Origin: Pegea sp. RAD2-039
Lineage: Eukaryota; Chordata; Thaliacea; Salpida; Salpidae
DNA length: 64,000 nt
Assembly: GCA_034620365.1 (NCBI GenBank)
Contig: JAQGEQ010000335.1
Location: 401,786-465,785 of the forward strand
Direction: 5' to 3'
Both the position numbers and the translations under genes were made by a program. The notes under the pieces are model-generated. The model saw only the letters and a list, made by a program, of their open reading frames with translations, had not been told where the DNA came from and ran no database searches. Shown piece after piece: positions 1 through 12,509 of the stretch; position 1 is the stretch's first letter, and each line of letters opens with the position of its first letter.

Positions 1-1432
1 TAATTTTATGTTTTTAAACTGGAATCAAATCATTGAAAAATGAAATCAATTAGTTTGCTTCGATCCTTTTCTTGGCACAATTAGTAGAAAAAACTGTTTA
101 TTCAATTGCTCTAATGAATCGGTTTTCAATTCATGATTCCTCAGGAGTTTAAAGAGAAAATTTCAGATGGCCCTTAACATCTTAAGACTAGCGGTTTTAT
201 ATCACTAGTTCATTATTTAAGCTATAACTTGCTACTGAAAAAGGCCGAAAACTGTTCTGAATATTCAAATACTTTTAATGAGGCTAGAGCACAAAATAGA
301 CTAAAGATTTTGTAGAAATCTTTGAGAGACAACTTTATTAACTAATAGAAACAAATACAAAAAATAAATTATTTTTTATTACCAATATTATTAATAAAAG
401 CTTTTTTTCCTTTCACTTAAACAATTCTTCCATTATGGCAGGTCTTCTAATAAAATTTACAAAGGTAGAAAATTACTACTTGTAATTAACACGAAAATAT
501 CACTACAGAAATTAAATAGATAAAAACTTGAAATATTATTCAATGGCAATTTGATTTTCAGCTTTTGATCTGAAGAAGTCTCGAATAGTGTCATCTAGTT
601 CAAAAAGTGTTATTACTATTTTTGCTGGCTGCTTATGCTAATAAAGAGGAAACTGTTCAAGTAGGATTACATCATGTCAATTTTATTGTCTAGACTTATC
701 ATCTATTGTTGCTTTTTAAAGCATCATCTAAAATTATTTAAAATTAGCCACAAAAGCGATTTTTCTACTAAGTTTTGTTTTAAAGGGTAATTTTGTAAGA
801 TAGTTTTGGTTTTATGGTCTGAATTCTTTTGGTAGCTAAGTATAAAATTGGCTCTAGTCAATTCCTTCTGTTTTTGAATAAATATTATTAAAATTTAGTA
901 ATTATTGAACACTGCTTTCAAATAAATAAAAAAACTATTATAAAATAAACCGTTAAAAACAAGTAAAGTTAAAATTTAAACTAAAAAATCTGTTATGAAC
1001 AATGTAATGTTCACATATCACGAATTAGATCCGGGAAAGTTAAAAAAGTTTTATTGACATCTTTGATTCTTCAAAAGTTCTGCCCTAACAGTTCTTAATC
1101 AGAACTCAACAACTATTTCATCAAGTAACAACTAAATAATAACTTTATAGTTTAGTAAATACTTTGAAATTATTTACTTTTGAGGAAAAGATGTATTTTA
1201 TATGAAGCGCTTTTTATTAATATACTAAATGACCTACACAAGGCTAGCGACGTATTTTCGGTATTATATGGCTGATAATTTTGTCAAACAACATTTTTTG
1301 GTGTTATGTACTGATTATTTTATTTGATATTTGTTTTGATAAAGTTTAATCGATCACTAAAAATTAAAATTAAGTTTCAGAAAAGTTTTATTTAAAGCAG
1401 AGAATTTTAATCTTTCAATTATAATCAGTAAA
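1..1432. other. Intergenic, no gene seen
   Basis: AT-rich sequence with no open frame of coding character on either strand and no recognisable repeat. Its right end should hold the promoter and 5' UTR of the TSP1-repeat gene that starts at 1433. No clear TATA box or other element could be singled out. Confidence 0.5.
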
Positions 1433-4424
1433 ATGGAAAAATTTTTGAACAAAATTTATTTGTTCTTCTTCGTCTGTCTGTCCACATATCTTATATGTCA
1501 AGGGTAAGTCCAGAACTGAATCTAGTTTATTATTCTTATCGCTATCTGTTGTTATTTAATTCTAAAACTGTTATTTAAACACGCGTTTGTGTGACAAAGT
1601 GATTAAAAGTTTGATTTGTAAACCAGCAGCTCAAATCTGATTCAAATCTGATTCAAACTTAATTAGTTGTTTTGTGAAATTCTTCTACCAACCACTCTGA
1701 GCCAATAAAAGATCATTTTAATAAAACTTCCGCTCAGTAGCCAAAGACTCTAAGGATTTGTTTGCTGAATCCTGAAAAATTTCGGTAATTAATTCATAAA
1801 ATCAAATTTTATTAAGAGCTTAGCCATAAATTTGTCTCTTGTCTGTCAGATGGATTTCTAATCTAACAATTTGAGTTAATTCCTAAAATATTTTGATCTC
1901 AGGAATCTGAGAAAACGCCTCAAGAACCGACAAAACTCAACTTGTGATTCAAATCCTTGTCAGATCAGATGGGGAGGTTGTTCAGCAACGTGCGGAGTCG
2001 GCAGTCGACTCGCACGAGTAATTAAAAGGGAAGGAAGATGTGGAAAATGCACAATCCCCAGACCCAAAAGTTGCAAGCTAAAAGAGTGCAGAGGTACACG
2101 TGATTACTTAAAAGAAATTTTCATAAAATTCTGAAGTTGTTTTAAATAATTTGAATAATTAAAAACTCAACAGTGGACTGTAAATGGAAGCAATGGTCAG
2201 AATTCAGCAAGTGCTCTAAATCATGCGGACGTGGATTACAGGCTAGAAGAAGAGAACCTACTCTTATTTCTGGTAGAGGAAGACCTTGTCAAGGATCACG
2301 AGTACAGATTAAAGTATGCAATACTTACTGTTGCCGTGATAGTTGTTCTTGGGGAGAATGGGGAGCTTTCGATGATTGCTCTAAATCATGTGGAGGTGGA
2401 ATAAAGATTAGAAAAAGACTTTTAGTTTTCAAAAGTTTATGTGATCAGCAAACTTGCAAGTTAAACTCTTCTTCAATTGAAAGATCTATCTGTAACTCTC
2501 ATCAATGCTTTCCTGAATTAATCTACAGTAGCTGGAGTCAATGGTCATTATGTTCTTCTTCTTGTGGAGAAGGTCTTCAGATCAGAAATCGAAGCTTAAT
2601 TCATGAAAATAGCTCGAAAGATATCAGTGAAAGGAGGTAGGGATTAATCACAATTTTTTCTTTAAAATAAATTAGAAATTAAATTATCACAGTTTTAGTC
2701 AAAGTAGAAGTCAGTTAAAAGGATAATGCTTTACGTATAGTTCTAGTCTCATTTTCTTTTTATTAATTTCAGAGTATGTAATATGGTTTGTTGTTCAGTT
2801 GGTTGTTCTTGGAGTTTCTGGTCAGCATGGAGCGGGTGAATTCCTTAGACAACTTGATATTATATTATTTTAAAATAAAATGCATAAGCCTAGCTTTCTA
2901 TTAGAACTTATTAGTAACGCACAAAATCTATTTATTCAGGTCTTGGTGATTTTTTATCCTAATTCAAAGAATACAAAACTCCTATTTCACTTACATTTTA
3001 AATTCACTTTTGATATTAACTTCCAAATATTTAACATTTTTTCAAATTATTTTCGTGCCTTTGGGCGACAATTATGTCAAAATATTAAAAGAATAAAAAA
3101 ATAATTTTTCCATTAAAATTTTCAATGTGTTTCAATTAAATGTCTCAAATACTTTAAAAATCTTGAAATTTTAGATAAACTTAACTTATTCAATTATTTA
3201 AAATCAAGACCGATATTTCAGTTTGTTCTAAGTTAGTGTCAAGTGATAAATCTGTTGTATCTTTATCAACAATATTTTTGTTGCACACCTAGATATTTTA
3301 GTTTATTAAATCTTCATATCAAATCGACTTAAAGTTGATTTTATTTTTATTTCCTTAACTTGACTTTTGCTTCTGAAATCTAATTGGTTTTCTCAATAAT
3401 AAAAATGTGGCATAAAAAACTATCATTTTGTGATAATTCTATATTACAAGAAATTAAAATTCAAGAAACTAAAGCTTTTGGTATCTGAACTTTATATAAA
3501 AATACTTGGATATTGATTATTTAATTATGATAATTATTTTTAAAGATTCTTATCTTAGGTGTTTCCCCTCTTGTGATAAACGAGTCGAGGAAAGAAATAG
3601 GAAGAAATCGGAGGTTTTATGTGATAGCAACAAATGTGTTGGTGACAGCAAGCAAATTAGAAAATGCAATGGTTCTTGCTGCTCAGGTTTACAAGATTTT
3701 TATCTTTATGGAATAGATAGCTCGATATTTATAATATATTTATGATAAATGATGACTTTGATAACACTAAAGTTCTTTTTATAATCTTTTCTGTCAATTT
3801 TAAACCTTCTTGTTTGTAGATTGTACTTTAAGGACATGGTCAAAATGGTCTTCATGTCCAAAAACTTGTGGATCTAAGATAAAAAGATTTCGAAGCAGAC
3901 ATATGGTTCAGAATATGACATGTCAAATCAGTTCATGTCCTGATAATCTTTATCAAACTGAATTATGTCCTGAAACATGTTCTAACATCTCAACATCTAT
4001 TTGTAAATGTGCAAGCAACTCAACTGGTTCTTGCTGTCAAAAAGGTTCATGAAAATTGTCTTAAAGTGTTCAAATTTAATTTCTCACTAAAATTTGTTGT
4101 ACAGTGATTGATTTAAAAGGAATTCCTTCTTTCGCAATTGCTTTAATTGTGATTATTTCTCTTGTCATAATCATCGTTTCTCTATTTGCAGTAAGTTTAT
4201 TTTTGCCAAATTCTATTAAACATGAAACAAACTTTGTGCTAATTAATTTTACTTATAACTAATCGACAAGTTGGTTTCAGGTCAAGTTTCGAAGTCGTCG
4301 AAACCATTTTTGGCCCGATTTTATTCAATCAGTTAACTATTCGAAAAGTTATCACCATAGATGGTCTATTGGTAGTGATATTGAAGATTTGAGTAATCCA
4401 CAAACAGAAATTAACTTTAAATAA
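1433..4424 (+). CDS. TSP1-repeat type I membrane protein
   Basis: Exons: 1433-1503, 1903-2093, 2174-2636, 2773-2835, 3559-3686, 3820-4044, 4105-4190, 4281-4424; 1371 nt, 456 aa, all phases agree. Residues 1-23 form a signal peptide (hydrophobic core after MEKFLNK). About six thrombospondin type 1 repeats follow. Their cores read RWGGCSATCG, WKQWSEFSKCSKSCG, WGEWGAFDDCSKSCG, WSQWSLCSSSCG, WSFWSAWSGCFPSC and TWSKWSSCPKTCG, with the W-x-x-W mannosylation pattern and CS-x-x-CG typical of the fold. Exon 7 encodes one transmembrane helix (about 385-409), followed by a basic cytoplasmic tail of about 48 residues. The likely role is a cell-surface adhesion or matrix-binding receptor; no specific ortholog is evident. 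Repeat 5 is split by a 723-nt intron, the longest in the gene. AATAAA at 4481-4486 is a likely polyadenylation signal. The start was chosen because it is the only ATG that gives a signal peptide in frame with exon 2. Confidence 0.9.
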
Positions 4425-5236
4425 ATATTTCCAGCTGATTTTAGAGTGATTTGATAAAATTGCTTTCAACCTCAGCTATAAATAAAATCTTCAAACTTTC
4501 AACAAGAGATTTTGGTTGAAACATCAGTAGGTCTACAGATTGTTAAAATTAAAGTTTACAAATTAATAGTTTATTTGTAGAAAGTTTTAAGAGCTATTCT
4601 TAATTCGTGAAAACCAACATGTTCACTTTAACATATATCTGTTGCACCTCTTTTTAGTTACTGAAGTTAAAACTAAAATCAATGGTTTCAAATATTCTGA
4701 GATATTTGTTGCGGCGATTTGAACTTTTTTAAAATATTCACTTCTAAAAGAACAACAATAAAAGAAAACATTTATTTTGAGCAAGTAAACTGTGAAAAGC
4801 TCAAAGTCTTTGGTTTAGTGAAAATGATAAAATTTATGAGCTAGTTAATGATAAGAAGTAAAAAAATTTGAACAAAATTAAAAAATCAGATGAAAAATAA
4901 GGTCTTTGGAAATTTTGATAAAAATTGATGAAAAATAACAAGATGGTAAGAAGAACTATTCGGAAAAAACTGAAAATTGATTTAAAAATAATGAAATGTT
5001 TAAGAAGTTAATTGATGTCGATTATTTGAAAACATTTTACAAACTGAATTGTCACTAATATAAATATTAGTGCATAAAGACTGAAGTTATGAGGCAAGAA
5101 GAGACTTGTAAGCGTTCGTAAAAGGAAATAAGAAAAATGTTGAAAAAAAAGAAGAGCAGATGAGACACAAAGATGGAAGTGACTGAAGCGAGATGAATGT
5201 GCAAAAAAAAGTAGAATAAAAGATATAAGAAAGTAA
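4425..5236. other. Convergent 3' intergenic space
   Basis: This stretch separates the 3' end of the TSP1 gene (+) from the 3' end of the large - strand gene. It should contain both 3' UTRs. AATAAA at 4481-4486 fits the + strand gene. I see no coding exon here. Confidence 0.6.
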
Positions 5237-8200
5237 TCAGAAGGTAGAAGCACGGGAGACACGTAAAGACCCGACGATATTGTCTTCCGTTGATGTTATC
5301 TTCATCATTTGATTCATATTTTTAAAAAATAATTTCAGTTTGTTTGTGTGATTGTAACATCTAGTATTCGCACGAAAAATTATAGGATAAAGACTCGCGT
5401 TGTTGCTATTGTTACTGTTCTTCCTTTTATCATCAAGAAGATCACCACAACTAGTTGACAAGCGTACAGATAATCTATTGGAACCTGCTTGTTTCTCAAA
5501 CAACTTTTTTGTGTCAGCAACTGAACGAACAACTTTCAATCCTTCATCCGAAGAAGGTTTCCGTTTGTCAGAAGTACTTTCCGATCTTCGGCTAAATTGA
5601 CGACTCAACTTGTTCACTAATCCGTAAGTAAACACCGAGTAGCTGCTCGACTTGGTGACGTCATCAGTCGATTTCGATGATGACGTCGATTCCACGCTTG
5701 TAGTTTTCATAATTTTCTTCCGGCTTTTTGCATTCCAAATCTTCTTCCAAACTGGAGATGATTTTGAGGATTTTATTTGAGTCAAAGATTCAATTGATGC
5801 AGAAGACTGCAGCTTTGTACTTCGTGATTGATGACGTCGTAAGCTTGATGTCGAGAGTTTGGTGAACGCGTTGATTCGGGGTGATATGAGACTGGGTACA
5901 TGCAGCAATTCACTACCGAAAAATTGAGGGACATTTTGGTCGCTTTCTATTTTGTCACTGAGTCCATAAGAATAAGAGCGCTTCCAAGATTTCTTGCTCA
6001 GTTTAGAATTTGCTGTTGGATCTTTAGTAAGTTTGGCTTGTAACTCTGCATTTGAATTAGTGATTGAAAAGTCAATAGATTATTTAGAAGGTTGTTAGAT
6101 GATTAAAAATCATTGAAGAGATTTGCAAGATGAGGATTACAGAAGCATCTATTAGTTGCTTTTAACAAAGATCGCGATTTTAAATCTATTAATTATCCAC
6201 TCGTTTAATCATTCTCTTTCAACGTCTTAATCTCTTAAAATCAATCTTAATTATTTTCATCTTGTCAATTACTCATTGTAAATATAAAATCGATTCAAGT
6301 TTAATCTAATATTAGTAAGCTCTGGAGTAAGCACAACATTAGAAGCAACCACCCGCGAATTAGGCTGTGTTTAGATGACTCAAACCTGTCAGTTTATCTT
6401 GAAGTTGCTGTGCTACTCGAATATTGTTCTGCTGCCAATGTTTAAACATCAATTGTTTATATTTAGCTTACTAGTTTCACTTTTAATTAATTGGTAATAA
6501 ATATAGAAATATAAATTCAAGTTTTTATTCGAACCTTTTTCATCACTAAACTGAGAAGAGCTTGGAGCTTCAGAATCTGAAAGAAGATGTTTTTTTAGAG
6601 GATTTTTTTAGGAAAAGTGTTGATGCAAGGTCTTTACCTGAGTTGTCGACCAATTCTGAAGTAATTTCTGATTCTTTTACACAGGTCAACTTAAAAAATT
6701 AAAAAAACATTAAATTTAAAATGTTAAAATAGCGATATAGTGAGATCTCGTCAGTGAATCACTAAATGATGACATCATCATCATCAAATATTTACAATTA
6801 TCTACAAAAGCTGTTCTTACAAAAAAATAAATATGAAGTTGTATTCAGAAAACCGTTTCAACTAAAATATTTACTTGGCTAGAAGAGTTTTGACGCGATG
6901 CACTACAAACGTGTCTCTTCTGGCTAAAATTACTCCCAACGTTTACAATCTCTACGAAAAGATTTGAAATAAAGTTGAGATCTAAAATTAAATTTGATTT
7001 GTTACTAAAGCACCTGTGAAAGGCGATGTAATCTCTTGAACTTCATCATCATTTAATTCAAGAGATTGTTGAGAAGCTAACGATGATGCACATTGATGAT
7101 CAAAAGGTACATCTGGGAAAAGAAGTTACAAATTTATATTCAAAATTGTTAAAATCGAAATATTAAAAGCATGAAAGTTACCAGGTTGAGGTAGATAAAG
7201 TAGAAGTTGATTTCCTTGTGAGGCACTTCTTTTAGAAGAAAACCATTTACGAGCTTTGAAAAGATTCCCTGTTGATCGAGGTTGAATACCACTGCATCAA
7301 ATAAAATTTGATTAAGATCATATGTAAATGAAGACAACAGAACGAAATATCTTTTAACTTTCTTGAAGTTTTTTTCTCCTTAACTTATCAACTATTTTTT
7401 CAAATTCTTTTTCGCTGATGTAATTTGAGAGAAAATATTCAAAAAATTTCACAAGAAAATTATTTTCAATCTTTTACAAAACTATTGGCAGCAAGTGATG
7501 TAAATGTAATTAGAAATGATCAAACCTTTTTTGAATAGATTCGTTAGTAGGAAGAGAAGTAGGAAAGGATTCCTGTAAAGCTGTCCACTCTACAGGGTTT
7601 CTATGAGATGCAGGCAAGTTGTTGACTGTAAATCACAATATAAAGATAATCAACATCTTTATTTGAAACAAATGATTTGAAAATGATTAAAGAAGTTGAA
7701 GTCTCTTTTATTTTGATACTTTAACAAGTCGAAGTGTTTCATGATAACAGGAAATGAAACATTCAGTAGTGTTGTGACTTAGTATGAAAAGATAAACAAA
7801 ATAATAAGTCACGTGACCAACTAAGCTACCTGCAGGATCGCTTCTTGTCATGGAGCTTTTAGTGACTCCTTCAACTGCTTTAGTTTTCCTATTGAAGTAG
7901 AAATTGCTTTAATTTGATTGGTCAATTTTCAACCATCTCTTTTACATTGTTTGGTTATAAAATTTGTTAAATACAAAACTAGAAGTGAGAAAACAAACAA
8001 ATTCTCACCACGAATCAGAGCTTCCGGCCCAGCTCAATAATCTCCCGGTCTTCTTGTAAAAGCTTTCTTTACCTGAACCTCTTGGTGAAGACAATCCTTT
8101 GTCGGAACTACAAACAAATAGAGGTTAGTGATGAGGATCAACAACTTTTCAGTACTTTTGCTTGTAGAGATCATTTTTGATGATTCCCGGCGAAGATTTG

Positions 8201-11200
8201 ACGCTAAGTGATGCAGAAGATGAAGCTTGTTTCTCTGAGTTATCACCATCATATGAACAATCCACAGAATCTGAAGTGGAAGGAGAATATGGCTTTTAGT
8301 AAAGTTGGCGCGAGGAATAGGAAAAATGACCAATTTGTTGCTGAGAGGTTTCACTGTGAGCTTCTTTCTGTGAAATATTTCACTTCAATAAAATGAAACT
8401 TTCAAACTACGAGGAGGTTCACCTTCATATGAGTAACACGGATTGGAAGAGGAGTCTTTTCCGCATCGCTTTTTGTGATTGCTATTTTTTTGTGCTTACT
8501 GATCTTCGAGTTTTTGGATGCAAGTAAGATCTCCAGGTCATCTCTGGAATAGGGTCGGCTAGTTTTCTTTGAAAAGTGCTTCAAAGTTAATTTGGACTTT
8601 TTGGAATCTGGAATAAACCAAAAATGGAATGAAGGGTTTGATATAAGTAAGATCATTTGAAGAAGGTATCAGTTGAAGATGAGATTAAGTTAGGAGCTGA
8701 TAGATGATCAAATTAATTTATTTTTAGTCTCTTCATATTTTAAGTTGATGATAATTGATCATCATTTGGTAATTAGGGATTTTCATCTAATTTGAAGAAA
8801 TTTATTCTGATAAATCCTTTGTTACAACAAAAAATCAGTCGAAGAAGCAAATGTGGAGGATATATTTGCAATCCACACTAGTTATATGGAGTATACCCCA
8901 ATTTTGTGCCGCCAATATACAAAATGTCTTAAATAGTTCTCACAATATATACGAGTAATCACACAAGTATTGAGTTGAAAATATAAAAAGAACCTGAATG
9001 CATGAGCAGCAGTTTGGTTTGTTGTAACTCGTTTTGTAAATCGTTAACACGAGCTTTTAAACATTCGTTTTCATCAACAACAGAACCTAAGAAGAAAATA
9101 AATGAAATTATGTCACAACATATCAAGCTAGTTAATTAATTTATTGTTTATTTCATGAAGATGAGATGAAGACAAGCTCATATCAACTCACTTAGTTTTT
9201 CAAGAAACTTGTAGGTTTGTTTTAAGTGAATTAATCCAAAATCAGGTTTCGAAGTGAATTTGTCGAAAGCTGCTGATTAATAAATCAATTCATCAAATAA
9301 TTTAGAAAATTTAAGCAAAATAGATTTATTGATCGTGTGGTTGATGATAGAATGAATCATGAAGTGATAAATCAAATATCTGGTGAGCTACTTGATGCAA
9401 AATTGTAAAAAATTTGAAGAATTTTATCCATTAGATGAAAGATTAGTAAAAATCAGCTAAGAAATTATCAAGTAAAATGATTTGTTCATGACTTATGTGA
9501 GTCATTACAACTAAACTACCTTCATCAGTGACTTTTTCTTTTTTACCACTGAATATATTTGGAGAAAAAACTGGAATTTTTGAGTCTTTAGGATAACTAG
9601 AAATTAAGCAGGGTGAAGACCTATGTAGATGTCCAAGTTCTAAAAACAATTTAAAAGATTTAAAAGAAATTGATTAGATGATAATTTCTGTGTTTAATTA
9701 AAGAATAAATAAAAACTTTGTAAATTTTGGTGATATTTCAATTTACAAATAAATTTCTACAAATAACTCAAGCTGATAGCAGTAGATCCGATGAAGCATA
9801 AACTAATTGTTCAAAATAGTTTTCAAGTTCTTGCATACATCATTGACTACTTGCTATTTACAGAAAATCGATATTCTTACATAAATCAATAGAAAAAAAT
9901 TATATAACAATATAGAAGGTGAAAAAGAACAACAATGTCAGGTTTAAGGTGGATTATTTTGTTTTAGTCATGTGACAAGTTTCTTTTTTGATTTGAAGAT
10001 CACGCTATCAAAGTAAATCATAAAAATATTCAATTAGAAGATATTGAAGACCTTTAATGATATTTTCTTCTTTCTTTATTTTAACGCGTGATTCAATATC
10101 GCTTATATGAAGGTCCAGCAACGCAAGACTGCTTTGTTTGCTCATGCTCTGCAAGATGAGAAAGAGACATTTTTACCAAATTATATTTCTAATTAAGTAA
10201 AAAAGATTTTAGAAAGAAAAGTTTGCTTTTCAGCTTAATAATAACAAAACTGCAATTGAAATTAAACAAAAAGTTGTTGATACACAAAGATGCAACAAAC
10301 TTTCAATAAAACATGTTTCTTCTTCAAGTTATTTGACTTGATGACGACAGATGGATCTTTTTGTTGCGGAAGTGCTTCCATGACAACAAGGTTATTGAAG
10401 TCTCCTGATGTGATGAGCATGCCTCCAACTCTATTCCTTCTTTTAGAAGATGTCTTCCGTCCCTTTGAACCTCTCCTTTTCACTTGATTTGTGTCTTCAG
10501 ATTTTATAGTTTCTTTTGATACAATTTTCGTTTCATTCTTTTGCATCAGCAGTGAACCCTACGATTGAAATTCGATGAATAAAATGTAAAAATAAGAATT
10601 CACGAAAATAAGTTTTTTATGAAATATATTTCATCAATTACGTCATCAGACTTCGTTACACAACTTTAATTTATAAAAAGAAAGCAATTAATTTCTATAT
10701 CTCAATTTAAATGACTAAAAATTGAAGATATAAAAATAGCATTGATGTCAACTTAAGTTAGAATAAAAATGCAAACAATTTTACTTTTATTTCAATATTT
10801 TTAAAACTCAATTAAAGCTAAAGACTTTAAAAATTTCTTTTAAGGAGAATTCGATTTCCGGCAATATATTTAAATATTTGTTAAATCAATATTTATCAAG
10901 AAAGTAAAAAAATTCAGAAAAATTTATCTGATAAAGTCATAAACGTATAAAAAGAAAACTAAAAGTTGTTCAACATTTCATAATCTAACTACTATTGAGA
11001 ATAGAACTAAAACATAAACTTGTAAAACAAGAAGTTTTAATCTAAACTCTTCAAAAGTAAAAAAACTTGTTTTTAAACTAAAGTAAAAGCTTTTAAGCAG
11101 TCCTTGTAATTATCTGCTGTTTAGCTGAACATTTAATTAGTTTCTGACCTTTATGTTTGATGTTTCGCCAGATGTATCAGGACGTTGGAATAATAGAGAT

Positions 11201-12509
11201 TGTCGATGAAGATTAAGGTCTGATCTTCTCATCAAATCTCGTTCATTAAGTGAAATCGCGCGTCTTGTACATTTCCTCTTTCGTAAACTTATATTAAATC
11301 TTTAAAAAGATAAATAATAGTTACATCTAGGAATAGAGCTTTATACAAGAAACTAAATTGATGTGAAAATATGATTCCAATAAGTTCAGAAAAAGAAAAT
11401 AAGAAAGAAAAATCAAATAAACATTGAAACCAATATTATTTTGGAGATGTTTTTTCTTATTTGTAATCTACGTTTAAGTAAACAACATTTAAAGATAACT
11501 AAAATAAGAAGCTGTAATTTTGATGCTGAATAATTTCTTACTTCAAGGATAATTACATATGAAAGATATTTTTATCACATTAATAAATTTGCTTTTGAAG
11601 GAAGCTTAAATAGATGAAAAAAAAAACTAACTTCGATTCATTGTCAGAATTAGAACCAACTCCACCTAATGTATCTAAAAGAAGCAAATTAAATTTTCAG
11701 AATTTTTTTACTTGCTAAACTCTAATTTAATTACTTCTTTTTTTTCGTCGCTTCGATTTTTTTCGTTTACGTAGCTTAGAACCTTTCCTATCAACAGATA
11801 AGATAACAGTTGTTGTGTTTGACTCGCCACAATCTTCTGCAGCTTTTTCTAATTTATTCAAAAATAAAACACAAATATTTTCAATACCCAAAAAAAGTTT
11901 TCAATTTAGGTGTTTGTACAAAAATTATCATTTAGAAATCAATTAGAGAAACATTAATACATTGTGTAAGGTAACAATATCCATCATTAACTTCAATTGT
12001 ATACTTTTCAATGGCACAACTAACTATATAAATTAAAAATCAAGTTTAAAAAATGAAGTCTAATAATAGATCATTTCAATATTAACTTTATTTTATTACT
12101 ATAAAATTAATTTAAAATATATATTTTAATTTTTCTAATTTATTTTAAAACTACAAAATAAAAGCACAAGACACTAACTTTTAAATCAAACAAAAAAAGA
12201 ATACAAGTTTTGTAGGTATAAGATAAAACATGCTTAATATAATTACAAGTTACAAATAAGCTCATCTAACATAAATTTGAATAAACTTAAAATAAATCAA
12301 ATTTAGATAGTTGTTTTTCTAATAATTTTTCATCTACTTAAGAATAAAATTTCAAAACAGTGATTATGAAAAAAAATCAATAAAGTAAGTTTTCAGAAAG
12401 AATTTAATAAAAAGTACAACTTACCACTAGTGATTATTGATTGCTTGTTATCTATGGTGGTAATGTAGTAATCTAGATCACTGTCAGCTCGCAATAAGGA
12501 TGCTTTCAT
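5237..12509 (-). CDS. Unrecognised Ser/Lys-rich protein, 941 aa
   Basis: Exons in transcript order: 12509-12425, 11848-11735, 11674-11632, 11299-11149, 10558-10301, 10148-10052, 9639-9520, 9272-9192, 9086-8994, 8607-8423, 8367-8331, 8270-8156, 8107-8009, 7888-7830, 7625-7526, 7291-7182, 7112-7014, 6951-6875, 6689-6638, 6576-6535, 6045-5237. They sum to 2826 nt and stay in one frame through 20 GT-AG introns, which strongly supports a real gene. The protein is rich in Ser, Lys, Arg and Asn. It has a basic KRKKSKRRKKR stretch near residue 60 that could be a nuclear signal and a short coiled coil around LKARVNDLQNELQQTKLLL. The last exon is long (268 aa) and Ser-rich. No transmembrane segment or enzyme motif is visible and I recognise no family. 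It may be a scaffold, cytoskeletal or nuclear protein, but that is a guess. The last exon might hold one further small intron near 5290-5370. Confidence 0.75.

Noticed and set aside
7149..7337. - strand open frame of 62 codons
   Set aside because: It is the wrong frame of exon 7182-7291 of the 941-aa gene. The correct frame follows from neighbouring exon phases.
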